Positions 39,043-46,975 of a stretch of 64,000 nucleotides of DNA are shown here, piece by piece. Numbering within the stretch: the stretch's first letter is position 1; each line of letters begins with the position of its first letter. Under the pieces are notes generated by a model. The model did no database searches. It was not told where the DNA came from and saw only the letters and a list, made by a program, of their open reading frames with translations. Both the position numbers and the translations under genes were made by a program. Origin of the DNA: Saccharothrix obliqua (GTDB taxonomy: Bacteria; Actinomycetota; Actinomycetes; Mycobacteriales; Pseudonocardiaceae). The stretch spans positions 62,001-126,000 of the forward strand of contig NZ_JAHXGQ010000001.1 of assembly GCF_019375475.1 (NCBI RefSeq), written 5' to 3'.

Positions 39043-39073
39043 TAACTATCAGGCAGGCTTCCTGAAAGTTTCG
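39043..39073 (-). repeat. dyad repeat R1
   Basis: Copy 1 of the family AACTWTCAGG-N7-CCTGAWAGTT, read as AACTATCAGG..CCTGAAAGTT with CG-flank TTTCG. Full 31 bp. Confidence 0.85.
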
Positions 39074-39131
39074 CGGCGGCGGCTTCCGGGATCGCCCCGG
39101 CTGGTGCGGGGAGGGCGGCGGTCCGGGGTGC

Positions 39132-39162
39132 TAATTATCAGGCAGGCTTCCTGAAAGTTTCG
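39132..39162 (-). repeat. dyad repeat R2
   Basis: Copy 2, identical to R1 except AATTATCAGG in the left arm; 89 bp downstream of R1. Confidence 0.85.
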
Positions 39163-39258
39163 TAGGGCCGCGGCTTCCGGGGCCGCCCCGGCTGGTGCGG
39201 CGGCGGCTCCCGGGATCGCCCCGCCTGGCGCGGCGAAGGCGGCGGTCGGGTGGGGCGG

Positions 39259-39285
39259 TAACTATCAGGCTCCCTGAAAGTTTCG
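39259..39285 (-). repeat. dyad repeat R3, shortened
   Basis: Copy 3; same arms as R1 but the spacer has lost four bases, leaving 27 bp. Confidence 0.8.
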
Positions 39286-39291
39286 CAGGCC

Positions 39292-40449
39292 CTAGCGGAA
39301 CGGTCGGCTCAACGCGTTCAGCAGGCTGTGCCGGGCGTCGTCGTTGCCCAGCTCCCACATGAACGCACCACGCAACCCACGCCGCTCGGCGTACTCGGCG
39401 CGGATGCCGATGGACCGTGGGTTCTCGAAGCTGACGAACTTCCGCTCGGCCGCGTTGTAGAGCCACGGCGTCCGCGCGACGGGGTGCCAGTGCTCGCTCC
39501 ACCCGGGCGTGGCCCGCAGGCGTTGCACGTCGTCGTAACCGTTGACCCAGAACGTGCTGTCGTACGGCTGGTACAACCCGTGGTCCGGCCCCTCGGCGCG
39601 GACCTGGAAGCCGCGGCCGTAGAACGGCGTGCCGAGCACCAGCTTGTGCGCGGGCACGCCGTGGCGCAGGTAGTAGTCGACCGCGCCGGCCACGTTGTTC
39701 CACCGGCGGTCAGCGGCGGGCAGCGGGTCCTCCGGCACCTCGCGCAGCGGCGCGTTGAACGTCGCCACGGGCGAGAACCCGGTGCCCATGTCGTAGGTCA
39801 TCAGCATGACGAGGTCGAGGTCCCGGCCGAGCGCGCCCAGGTCGAAGCTCCGGGCCGGGTCGTACGGGCCGTCGGTCTGGAGGCGACCGGTGGGCAGCGC
39901 CGCGGTGACCAGCGTGCCGCGTGCGAGCTGCCGGCGGAACTCACGCACCAGCAACGTCATGTTGTGCCGGTCCTGCGGCCGGTCGGTGATCTCGGTCGGA
40001 CCGCCGTAGACGGGGAACTCCCAGTCGACGTCCACACCGTCGAAGACACCCGCGTGGCGGGTGAAGAACAGGTCCACGCAGGACGCGACGAACGCCTGCC
40101 GCGACTCGCGCGTCAGGGCCGCGTCGGAGAAACCACCCGCGCCCCAGCCACCGATGGAGATCAACGCCTTGAGCGAGGGCTTGCGGCGCTTGAGGTCCAG
40201 GATGTCGGCGAAGTCCTTGGCCGCCGTGGGCGCGTTGACGACGCACTTGCCGTTCTCGATGGTCGCGAACGCGTAGAACAGGTGCGTGATCGGCGTGTCC
40301 GACGGTATCGCCGAGATGGGCTTGGACCCGCTGTACCAGTTGCCGTAGTAGGCGCCGACCACGGGCCGCGGACCGGCCGTCGCGGGCGCGGCCGTGCCCG
40401 TCATCACCAGGAGGAGGGCCGCGCAGGCGGCCAACGCGTTGCGCAGCAC
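39292..40449 (-). CDS. secreted GH18 chitinase
   Basis: 385 residues. Signal peptide ACAALLLVMTGTAAPATAG cut near residue 26. GH18 TIM barrel: VVGAYYGNWYSG, LKALISIGGWG, the catalytic FDGVDVDWEFP (DxxDxDxE, Glu as acid), MLMTYDMGTG, and the C-terminal FMWELGNDD. Single domain without a chitin-binding module. Extracellular release of GlcNAc oligomers fits the ROK kinase-nagA operon 2 kb away. Convergent with the GlcD-like gene across the repeat-filled gap. Confidence 0.93.
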   Translation of the reverse strand: MLRNALAACAALLLVMTGTAAPATAGPRPVVGAYYGNWYSGSKPISAIPSDTPITHLFYAFATIENGKCVVNAPTAAKDFADILDLKRRKPSLKALISIGGWGAGGFSDAALTRESRQAFVASCVDLFFTRHAGVFDGVDVDWEFPVYGGPTEITDRPQDRHNMTLLVREFRRQLARGTLVTAALPTGRLQTDGPYDPARSFDLGALGRDLDLVMLMTYDMGTGFSPVATFNAPLREVPEDPLPAADRRWNNVAGAVDYYLRHGVPAHKLVLGTPFYGRGFQVRAEGPDHGLYQPYDSTFWVNGYDDVQRLRATPGWSEHWHPVARTPWLYNAAERKFVSFENPRSIGIRAEYAERRGLRGAFMWELGNDDARHSLLNALSRPFR

Positions 40450-40472
40450 CCCTCAACTGGTACAGACCACTG

Positions 40473-40497
40473 CCGGGCGGGGACAACCGCCGCCCGG
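40473..40497 (-). terminator. weak terminator after DedA
   Basis: CCGGGCGG (40473-40480) / CCGCCCGG (40490-40497) hairpin just past the DedA stop, upstream of the chitinase gene. Confidence 0.5.
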
Positions 40498-40502
40498 TCG
40501 AA

Positions 40503-41216
40503 TCAGTCGATGCGGCGGATCTGCTGCGTGATGTCGTCGGCCTCCTGCCGCGGCAGGGACTTCTTCTCCCGCCGGGCCTTGACGACCTCGATGATGATCG
40601 GGATGACCGAGATCAGCACGATCAGGATCAACATCATCTCGATGTTGTCGCGCACGAACGAGAACTGGCCGAGGAAGTAGCCGAGCACGGTCAACCCGGC
40701 CGCCCAGCCGATACCGCCCGCGAGCGAGTACGTGAAGTATTTCTTGGCGTCCATCCGGCCCACGCCCGCCATCGCGGTGATGAACGTCCGCACGATCGGC
40801 ACGAACCGCGCCATCACGATCGCCCGCGCGCCGTACTTCTCGAAGAACTCGTGCGTCTTGTCGACGTGTTCCTTCTTGAAGATCTTCGAGTCCGGCTTGT
40901 TGAACAACGCGGGCCCGGCGCGGTAGCCGATCCAGTAACCCACGATGTTGCCGACCAGGGCGCACACCGTCAGCAGCAGGCACACCAGCCACAGCGGGTA
41001 GTCCAGCAGACCGTTGGCGACGAACAGGCCCGCCGTGAACAGCAGCGAGTCGCCGGGCAGGAAGAACCCGACCAGCAGCCCGCACTCGGCGAAGATGATG
41101 AAGCACAGGCCGACGAGCATGTACGGCCCGAGACCTTCGAGCAGCTGCTGCGGTTTGAGCCACTCCGGGCCGATGGCGAGCGAAGCGGAGGCGAGCGAGA
41201 CCGTCACGCGGCCCAC
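40503..41216 (-). CDS. DedA family membrane protein (second copy)
   Basis: 237 residues with the DedA block FAECGLLVGFFLPGDSLLFTAGLF, GNIVGYWIGYRAGPALF and ARAIVMARFVPIVRTFITAMAGVGRMDAKKYF. The C-terminal tail is basic (ARREKKSLPRQ). Its neighbourhood relative to fba and GH76 matches Rv0364. The two DedA proteins of this window are about as long as each other but differ strongly in sequence. Confidence 0.92.
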   Translation of the reverse strand: MGRVTVSLASASLAIGPEWLKPQQLLEGLGPYMLVGLCFIIFAECGLLVGFFLPGDSLLFTAGLFVANGLLDYPLWLVCLLLTVCALVGNIVGYWIGYRAGPALFNKPDSKIFKKEHVDKTHEFFEKYGARAIVMARFVPIVRTFITAMAGVGRMDAKKYFTYSLAGGIGWAAGLTVLGYFLGQFSFVRDNIEMMLILIVLISVIPIIIEVVKARREKKSLPRQEADDITQQIRRID

Positions 41217-41225
41217 GGTACAGCC

Positions 41226-41411
41226 TTAACGGAGGGTGACCACGGCCACGACCGTGCCCGCGGCCAGCCCCAGCAGCACCGCGAGCACCAGCACCCACCC
41301 CGCGCCGAGCACGCGACCCGGCGGGCGGACCGCCGGCACGGGGAGGCCGCCGCTGCTGGTGGCCTGCGCGCGCAGCGCGTCGGCCACCAGCCGTTCCTGC
41401 TCGTCTGGCAC
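41226..41411 (-). CDS. small single-helix membrane protein, 61 aa
   Basis: GTG at 41411 starts 4 bp after the nagA stop. A polar 30-residue N-terminus (VPDEQERLVADALRAQATSS) precedes one helix (GAGWVLVLAVLLGLAAGTVVAVV). It is probably the last gene of the ROK-nagA operon. No family recognised; many actinobacterial operons end with such anchors. Confidence 0.65.
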   Translation of the reverse strand: MPDEQERLVADALRAQATSSGGLPVPAVRPPGRVLGAGWVLVLAVLLGLAAGTVVAVVTLR

Positions 41412-41415
41412 GAAC

Positions 41416-42573
41416 TCAGTCTTTCACCCACGCGCCGCGGCTCATCACTTCCAGCGGCTTGAGGTCGGCGTCCAGCACCACGAGGTCGGCGTACGTGCCC
41501 GACCTGATCTCGCCCGTCTTGCCCGCGAGGCCGAGGAGCTGCGCCGGCCGCGTCGCGGTCGCGTGCACCGCCTCCGGCACGGACAGGCCGCACGACTGCA
41601 CGGCGTTGCGGAAGGCGGCGTCCATGGTGAGCGTGCTGCCCGCCAGCGACGCGCCGCCCGCGAGGGTCGGCACGCCGTCCACGACGCGCACCTCCAGCCC
41701 GCCCACGTCGTACACGCCGTCGCCCACGCCCGCCGCCGCGATGGCGTCGGTGACCAGCACGGTCCGGCCGACGCCCGCGTGCCGCGCGGCCAGCCGCACG
41801 GCGGTCGGGTGCAGGTGCACCAGGTCGCAGATCAGCTCCACGGTGACCCGCTCGTCGTCCAGCAGCGCGCCGATCGGGCCCGGTTCCCGGTGGTGCAGCG
41901 GGCGCATCCCGTTGAACAGGTGCGTCGCCACCGTCGCTCCGGCCTCCACGGCGGGCCGGATCTGGGCTTCGGTGGCGTCCGTGTGGCCGATCGCGGCCAG
42001 GACATCGTTGTCGACCAGTCGGCGGACCGCGTCGACCGCGTGCTCCAGCTCGGGTGCGATGGTCACCATGCGGACCGCGCCGCGACCGGCCTTGAGGAGC
42101 TGGTCGATCGACGCCGGGTCCGGCGGGCACAGGATGGCGGGGTCGTGCGCGCCGCAGCGGGCCGCGGACAGGAACGGCCCCTCCAGGTGGATGCCCTCCA
42201 CCACGCCGTCCTGCACCAGTTCGGCGAGCGCCTTGACCTGGTCGGCGAGTTCGGGGATCGGGCGGGACACGAGGCTCGCGAGCATCGTGGTCGTGCCGTG
42301 CCTGCGGTGCGCGGCGGCGGCCCGGCGCACCCGTTCCGGGTCGGCGCTGGTGAACGCCTCACCGCCACCGCCGTGGCAGTGGATGTCCACGAAGCCCGGC
42401 ACCAGCCAGCCGTCACCGATCTCGGTGGTCGGACCGTCCGGCGGCGCTCCATCGCCCACCGCGGCGATCAGACCGTCGCGCACCACGACCCAACCGCGGT
42501 CGAGCACCCCGTCGGGCGTGACGACCCGACCACCGGTCAGGGTCACGTCCACCGGTCCACCCCACGTGCTCAT
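41416..42573 (-). CDS. nagA: N-acetylglucosamine-6-phosphate deacetylase
   Basis: 385 residues from the ATG at 42573 (GGAGGAG 7 nt upstream). Amidohydrolase metal motifs: VDIHCHGGGGEAF, GIHLEGPFLS with the metal-bridging Glu, IGHTDAT, THLFNGMRPL and VLVTDAIAAAG with the catalytic Asp. It converts GlcNAc-6-P to glucosamine-6-P, linking chitin breakdown to amino-sugar metabolism. Overlaps the ROK kinase stop (ATGA). Confidence 0.95.
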   Translation of the reverse strand: MSTWGGPVDVTLTGGRVVTPDGVLDRGWVVVRDGLIAAVGDGAPPDGPTTEIGDGWLVPGFVDIHCHGGGGEAFTSADPERVRRAAAAHRRHGTTTMLASLVSRPIPELADQVKALAELVQDGVVEGIHLEGPFLSAARCGAHDPAILCPPDPASIDQLLKAGRGAVRMVTIAPELEHAVDAVRRLVDNDVLAAIGHTDATEAQIRPAVEAGATVATHLFNGMRPLHHREPGPIGALLDDERVTVELICDLVHLHPTAVRLAARHAGVGRTVLVTDAIAAAGVGDGVYDVGGLEVRVVDGVPTLAGGASLAGSTLTMDAAFRNAVQSCGLSVPEAVHATATRPAQLLGLAGKTGEIRSGTYADLVVLDADLKPLEVMSRGAWVKD

Positions 42574-43484
42574 CTCTCCTCCAGCATGTCGATGGCCAGC
42601 AGCGCCGCGCCGAGGCATCCGGCCTCGTCGCCCAGCGCCGCGAGCCGCAGTTCCGGACGCCGCTGGAAGGTGATCAACCCGTCCAGCCGGTCCCGCAAGG
42701 GGTCCGTGAGCAGCGGTCCGGCCAGCGCGAGACCGCCACCCAGCACCACCGCCTCGGGGCCCAGTAGAGCCGCTACCAGCAAGATGCCCCGGGCGAGGGC
42801 GTCCACCGCCTCCTGCCACACCACCACCGCGTCCGGGTCGCCCGCCCGGACCTGCTTCGCCACGTCCGCCGCACCGCGCACCGGACGACCCGTCCGCTCG
42901 GCGTACCGGCGGGCGATGGCCGCGGACGAGGCCCTGGCCTCGACACAACCCGTTTGGCCGCAGCCGCACGGGTCCCCGTGGCCGACGTCCACGTGCCCGA
43001 CCTCGCCGACGCTGCCGTCACCGCGGTAGATCCGCCCGTCCAGCACGAGGGCCGCCGCGATGCCGGTGCCGATCGGCATGATCACCGCGTTCTGGAGGCC
43101 CCGCGCGTTGCCGATGCGCAGCTCGGCGAGCCCGCCCGCGCGCACGTCGTGCCCGAAGGCGGTCCGCAGCCCGGTCCGGGCCTCGACCTCCTTGAGGAAC
43201 GGGTAGTCCTGCCAGCCGAGGTTGGCCGAGTAGACCCCGATGCCGCAGTCCTCGTCCACGACGCCCGGCACCACGAGGCCGACGGCCTCGACGTCGGTGT
43301 CGTGCCCGGCGCGCAGCTCGTCGACCAGCTGGGCCACGTCCTCGACCACGGCATCGGCGTCCCGCGTCGTCGCCCGCCGCCGTTGGCGCAGCGCCCGGAC
43401 GTCGAGGGATGTCCCGGCCACCAGGGCAGCTTTGGTCTCGGTTCCGCCGACATCGACGGCTATCACGTGTCTAGTGCGCGCCAC
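42570..43484 (-). CDS. ROK family sugar kinase
   Basis: About 304 residues from GTG 43484 (GTG 43466 also possible). ATP motif VIAVDVGGTETKAALVAG, GIAAALVLDG, and the ROK zinc motif GHGDPCGCGQTGCVEARAS (CxCGxxGCxE). No HTH, so this is a kinase rather than a ROK repressor. Coupling to nagA points to GlcNAc kinase, with glucokinase as alternative. It starts the operon ROK-nagA-small membrane protein. Confidence 0.9.
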   Translation of the reverse strand: MARTRHVIAVDVGGTETKAALVAGTSLDVRALRQRRRATTRDADAVVEDVAQLVDELRAGHDTDVEAVGLVVPGVVDEDCGIGVYSANLGWQDYPFLKEVEARTGLRTAFGHDVRAGGLAELRIGNARGLQNAVIMPIGTGIAAALVLDGRIYRGDGSVGEVGHVDVGHGDPCGCGQTGCVEARASSAAIARRYAERTGRPVRGAADVAKQVRAGDPDAVVVWQEAVDALARGILLVAALLGPEAVVLGGGLALAGPLLTDPLRDRLDGLITFQRRPELRLAALGDEAGCLGAALLAIDMLEER

Positions 43485-43690
43485 GAGGTCCGATAGTGCG
43501 GCATCCAACCACCATTGGTCTATACCAAGTGCCCGATTCCCCCACCCGGTACACGTCCGCGCACCCTCCGCGCCCACGTTCGCGAGGCCGCGACACGCCC
43601 CTCCGACGCCCCTCGGGACCACTCGCCACCCACTCGCCGGCCCCGCCCCCGCCCCACCCGCCGCTCGTCCCCGGACCTCAACCCGCTGCC

Positions 43691-43816
43691 CAACCGCCGC
43701 CCCCCAACCGCCGCCCCCCAACCGCCGCCCCCCAACCGCCGCCCCCCAACCGCCGCCCCCCAACCGCCGCCCCCCAACCGCCGCCCCCCAACCGCCGCCC
43801 CCCAACCGCCGCTGCC
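43691..43816 (+). repeat. 14-bp tandem array
   Basis: Eight exact copies of CAACCGCCGCCCCC (43691-43802) plus one degenerate unit (43803-43816). Unit length is not a multiple of three, so it does not encode a simple peptide repeat per unit. Confidence 0.95.
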
Positions 43817-44019
43817 CCAACCACCGCTCGCCGCCGCCCCCTGCGCCCCCGCCCGCCCGCAGACCTCGACCCGGCCGTCCGCCGCCCCTGCCCCGCCTCG
43901 CCCGCGGACCCCGTCCGCTGCCGCCCCGTCCGCCCCTGCCCCGGCTCGCCCGCAGACCTCAACCCGCCGCCCCGTGCGCCGCCGTCCCCTGCCCCCGTCC
44001 GTCCCCCACGCACGCGAAA

Positions 44020-44051
44020 GAGGCGCGCGACCCGACCAGGTCGCGCGCCTC
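44020..44051 (-). terminator. terminator of the sigma factor gene
   Basis: GAGGCGCGCGACC (44020-44032) / GGTCGCGCGCCTC (44039-44051), a perfect 13-bp stem, 26 bp past the sigma stop. Confidence 0.75.
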
Positions 44052-44054
44052 TCC

Positions 44055-44070
44055 CGGAAAGCGCTTTCCG
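44055..44070. promoter_or_regulatory. 16-bp perfect palindrome
   Basis: CGGAAAGCGCTTTCCG lies between the sigma-factor stop and its terminator. GAAAGCGCTTTC is LacI/cre-like, but it is not in a promoter position for either neighbour. Confidence 0.45.
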
Positions 44071-44077
44071 CAGCCCG

Positions 44078-44656
44078 CTAACGAGCCGCCATGATCCTCT
44101 GCAACGCGTCCAGCGCCCGACTCGCCGTGCTCTTCACGGTGCCCTTCGAGATGCCCGTGGCCTCGGCGATCTCCGCCTCCGACAAATCCCCGTAGTACCG
44201 CAGCACCAGCACTTCCCGCTGTCGCGGCGGCAACTGGGAGAGCGCTGCCACGACCGCCTGGTGCTCGGCGGTCAGCATCGCGAGGCTCTCCGCGGAACGG
44301 GCGTTCGCCACGTGCGGCGGCGTGTAGTCGCGGGCCGTCTTGCGCCGCCGCAGCACGCTCCGCGAGCCGTTCACCACAGCCGTCCGGAGGTAACCCACGG
44401 CCGCCTGCGCGTCACGCAGGTTGGACCAGTTCCGGTGCAGCCCGGTGAACGCCTCCTGCACGACGTCCTCCGCCGTGGCGGGCTCGTCGACCAGCAGCAG
44501 CGCCAACCGCACCAACCGCATCCGGTGCTGCCGGTACAGGTCCTCCAGGGTGAGCGGACCGGACGGGGCCGGGGCCACACCGTCCTGGATGCGCAAGTTC
44601 GTCAGCGTGTCCTGCACACGCGCGATGCCGCCGCTGTTCTGTCCCGAACCGACCAC
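44078..44656 (-). CDS. SigE-family ECF RNA polymerase sigma factor
   Basis: About 192 residues from the GTG at 44656. Region 2: LEDLYRQHRMRLVRLALLLVDEPATAEDVVQEAFTGLHRNW; region 4: ALSQLPPRQREVLVLRYYGDLSEAEIAEATGISKGTVKSTASRAL, the pattern of the small actinobacterial SigE-like ECF group. No anti-sigma gene is adjacent, so its signal is unknown. A longer frame upstream overlaps the divergent YCII gene and is rejected. Confidence 0.9.
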   Translation of the reverse strand: MVGSGQNSGGIARVQDTLTNLRIQDGVAPAPSGPLTLEDLYRQHRMRLVRLALLLVDEPATAEDVVQEAFTGLHRNWSNLRDAQAAVGYLRTAVVNGSRSVLRRRKTARDYTPPHVANARSAESLAMLTAEHQAVVAALSQLPPRQREVLVLRYYGDLSEAEIAEATGISKGTVKSTASRALDALQRIMAAR

Positions 44657-44722
44657 GCGAATGACGGTACCTGGTCGGCCGGTAGCGTCGGGTGCGGCGT
44701 TGGCGTCTCGCGGAGGTGGCAC

Positions 44723-45010
44723 GTGGCCCGGTTCTTGGTCGAGTTGGTGTTCGGTGACGACGAGGACGCGCGGCTCGCCGTCCGACCCGCGCACCGGGAG
44801 TACCTGGCGTCGCTGGTGGAGCGCGGCAAGCTGCTGGTGTCCGGCCCGTACACCGACCAGTCGGGCGCGGTGCTGGTGTACGAGGCGGCCGACGCCGACG
44901 AGCTGGCCGGCCTGTTGGCCGCCGACCCGTACACGCCCGCCGGCGTGGTCGCCGAGACGCGCGTGCACGAGTGGCAGGCCGTCATGGGCGTCTGGCTCAA
45001 GGACGCCTGA
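44723..45010 (+). CDS. YCII-related domain protein
   Basis: 95 residues, ferredoxin-like fold: ARFLVELVFGDDEDARLAVRPAHREYLASLVERGKLLVSGPY and VLVYEAADADELAGLLAADPYTPAGVVAETRVHEW. The His-Asp pair of YCII proteins appears at RPAHREY and DPYTPAG. GTG at 44723 with CGGAGG upstream. YCII proteins are often in catabolic operons and some have dehalogenase-like reactions; role here unknown. It overlaps the convergent SDR by 14 bp. Confidence 0.85.
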   Translation: MARFLVELVFGDDEDARLAVRPAHREYLASLVERGKLLVSGPYTDQSGAVLVYEAADADELAGLLAADPYTPAGVVAETRVHEWQAVMGVWLKDA

Positions 45011-45851
45011 CCGCCCGGCCGCCCGGACCGACCAGCCCGGACAGGTCGCGCTCGGCCATCACCCGGTCCGCGGCGGGCACGAGGCCCGCCGCCTGCCGGT
45101 CGACCACGCGTGGCGTGAAGGCCCGGACCAACCGCAAAGCACCGACCCAACCCGGCACGTGCACGGCACGGGCCCGTCGCCCGATGCCGCGCACCACGGC
45201 CCTGCCGACGGCGGACACCGGGTACTTCCGGCCCGCCAACCCGGGCATCCCCCGGCGCATCGGCCCGAACACGGGGTGCTCGTCGGCGCTGTCGACCATG
45301 TCCGTGGCGATCCACGAGAAGTAGGCGACGCCCACGTCCACCCCCAGGTGCCGCACCTCGGCACGCAGGCTGTCCGCGAACGCCTCGCAACCCGCCTTGG
45401 CCGCCGAGTAGGCCGCGTTGCCGGGGATGTGCGCGATGGCCGCGAGCGACGACACCACGAGGCAGTAGCCGCGACTCGTGATCAGGTGCGGCAGGCACGT
45501 GCGCACCGTGCGCCACACGCCCAGCAGGTTGACCTCGATGACCCGTTCGAACGCGACGGGGTCCATGGAACGCACGAAGCCCGTGGCCGCGACACCCGCG
45601 TTGGCCACCACCACGTCGATACCGCCGAAGTGGTCGACCACGCCCGCCACGGCGGTCTCCAGGGCCTTCCAGTCCGTGACGTCGGCCTCCCACGCCCGGC
45701 CACCGCACCGCTCGGCGACCTGGCGGAGCAGGTCGCCCTCCAACCCGACCAGGGCCACCCGCGCGCCACCGGCGGCGAGCCGTCCGGCGACCTCCGCCCC
45801 GATGCCCCTCGCCGCGCCGGTGATCAGGACGACCTTGCCCGAAACGTCCAC
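44997..45851 (-). CDS. short-chain dehydrogenase/reductase
   Basis: 284 residues. TGAARGIGAEVAGRL cofactor motif, NAGVAATG, SSLAAIAHIPGNAAYSAAKAG (Ser-Tyr-Lys). The C-terminal extension after residue 190 (YPVSAVGRAVVRGIGRRARAVHVPGW) is typical of long-chain-substrate SDRs such as those acting on fatty or mycolic-type acyl groups. GTG at 45851 with GAGGAGG upstream. An operator-like sequence at 45895, shared with fadE5, hints at lipid metabolism. Confidence 0.88.
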   Translation of the reverse strand: MDVSGKVVLITGAARGIGAEVAGRLAAGGARVALVGLEGDLLRQVAERCGGRAWEADVTDWKALETAVAGVVDHFGGIDVVVANAGVAATGFVRSMDPVAFERVIEVNLLGVWRTVRTCLPHLITSRGYCLVVSSLAAIAHIPGNAAYSAAKAGCEAFADSLRAEVRHLGVDVGVAYFSWIATDMVDSADEHPVFGPMRRGMPGLAGRKYPVSAVGRAVVRGIGRRARAVHVPGWVGALRLVRAFTPRVVDRQAAGLVPAADRVMAERDLSGLVGPGGRAVRRP

Positions 45852-45894
45852 GGTGACCTCCTCGAACGGGTCCAGGAGGTCACCGTAACGCGCC

Positions 45895-45914
45895 TTACCG
45901 TCAGTAAGCTACTG
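45895..45914. promoter_or_regulatory. operator-like dyad upstream of the SDR
   Basis: TTACCGTCAGTAA (45895-45907) matches the right arm of the fadE5 dyad with one base deleted; it overlaps CAGTAAGCTACTG (45902-45914), a perfect 5-bp-arm palindrome. Located 44 bp upstream of the SDR start. Confidence 0.5.
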
Positions 45915-45919
45915 GCAAG

Positions 45920-46864
45920 TTAAGCAACGGGCTCGCTCGCCGCCGACAGCCGGGCCACCTCGTCCGCGGTCAGCTCCAGCTCCAGCACCGGCAGCAGGTC
46001 GGCGAGCTGTTCCACGGTGCGCGCGCTGGCGATCGGCGCGGCCACCGTCGGCTGCGCCGCGAGCCACGCCAACGCCACCGCGGCCACCGTCGTCCCGCGG
46101 GCCTCGGCCACCTCGTCCAGCACGGCCAGCACCCGCAGGCCGCGCTCGTCCAGGTACGCCGACGCACCGCCCGCGCGCACGCTCTCCACCTCGACGCCCG
46201 GCCGGTACTTGCCGGTCAGGAAGCCCTTGGCGAGCGAGAAGTACGGCGCGGACGACAGCCCGGCCTTCGCCACGGCCTCGGCGAGTTCGCCCTCGTAACC
46301 GCGTTCCACCAGGTTGTAGTGCTGCTGCAACGCGACGTACTTGGCGAAACCCTCGCGCTCGGACACGGCCAGCGCCGAGGTCAGCCGGTCGGCGGTGAAG
46401 TTGGACGCCGCGACGTGCCGCACCTTGCCCGCCCGGACCAGCGCGTCGAACGCCGCGAGGGTTTCCTCCTGCGGCGTGTCGGCGTCGTCCTGGTGCGCGT
46501 AGTACAGGTCGATGTGGTCGACGCCGAGGCGGCGCAGCGAGTTCTCCGCCGCCGTGGCGATGGTCTCCGCCTTGAGGTTGTCCAGGCCGCCCACGTTGAG
46601 CATCCCGACCTTCGTGGCCACCACGACCCGGTCCCGGTTGCCGCGGGACCGCAGCCACTTGCCGATGATCGTCTCGGACTCGCCGCCGACGTGGCCGTCA
46701 CCCCAGGCCGAGTAGACGTCGGCGGTGTCCACGAAGTTGCCGCCCGCCTCGGTGTAGGCGTCGAGCACGGCGAACGACGCCTCCTCGTCGGCCGTCCACC
46801 CGAACACGTTGCCGCCGAGGCTGAGGCGGGACACGTCCAGGTCACTGGTTCCCAGTTTCGTCAT
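45920..46864 (-). CDS. aldo/keto reductase
   Basis: 314 residues, TIM barrel. DTADVYSAWGDGHVGGESE includes the catalytic Asp and Tyr, ATKVG the Lys, and IDLYYAHQDD the His region; NADPH-binding residues are in IASARTVEQL. Likely an AKR of the Tas/YhdN-like class with unknown carbonyl substrate. ATG at 46864. Divergent from the LLM oxidoreductase gene. Confidence 0.92.
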   Translation of the reverse strand: MTKLGTSDLDVSRLSLGGNVFGWTADEEASFAVLDAYTEAGGNFVDTADVYSAWGDGHVGGESETIIGKWLRSRGNRDRVVVATKVGMLNVGGLDNLKAETIATAAENSLRRLGVDHIDLYYAHQDDADTPQEETLAAFDALVRAGKVRHVAASNFTADRLTSALAVSEREGFAKYVALQQHYNLVERGYEGELAEAVAKAGLSSAPYFSLAKGFLTGKYRPGVEVESVRAGGASAYLDERGLRVLAVLDEVAEARGTTVAAVALAWLAAQPTVAAPIASARTVEQLADLLPVLELELTADEVARLSAASEPVA

Positions 46865-46975
46865 GCCGCGAACGTAACCTCACGGAGTGGGGTCGCGCCG
46901 AACCCCGAAGCCAGGACTAAATGGTGGGACGCGCCGGTTGCCAGTGGTCGACCGGAGATTTCGAGAGGGGTCGAA

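Larger units (their letters stand above)
38970..39291. other. 322-bp gap with duplicated repeat cassettes
   Basis: Lies between the convergent oxidase and chitinase genes. It holds dyad elements R1-R3, each set in similar GC-rich flanks: CGGCGAAGGCGGCGGTCGGG occurs before R1 and again before R3, and the flank after R1 recurs, altered, after R2. No gene seen. Confidence 0.7.
43485..44077. other. 593-bp low-complexity gap with tandem array
   Basis: Between the ROK kinase and the sigma-factor stop. Mostly C/G with CCG-rich stretches in all frames. Possible long frames on both strands (Pro-rich forward, Gly-rich reverse) are artefacts of the 14-bp array at 43691. A second imperfect repeat, CAGACCTCRACCC, occurs near 43860 and 43952, and a variant near 43673. 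No credible gene. Confidence 0.7.

Noticed and set aside
43520-44013. Glycine-rich proteins on the minus strand across the tandem array
   Set aside because: Repeat unit of 14 bp makes open frames in several registers; no ribosome site or domain.
43496-44722. Proline-rich protein upstream of and fused to the YCII domain
   Set aside because: The frame is carried by the 14-bp array and by antisense of the sigma gene; the YCII gene has its own ribosome site and GTG at 44723.
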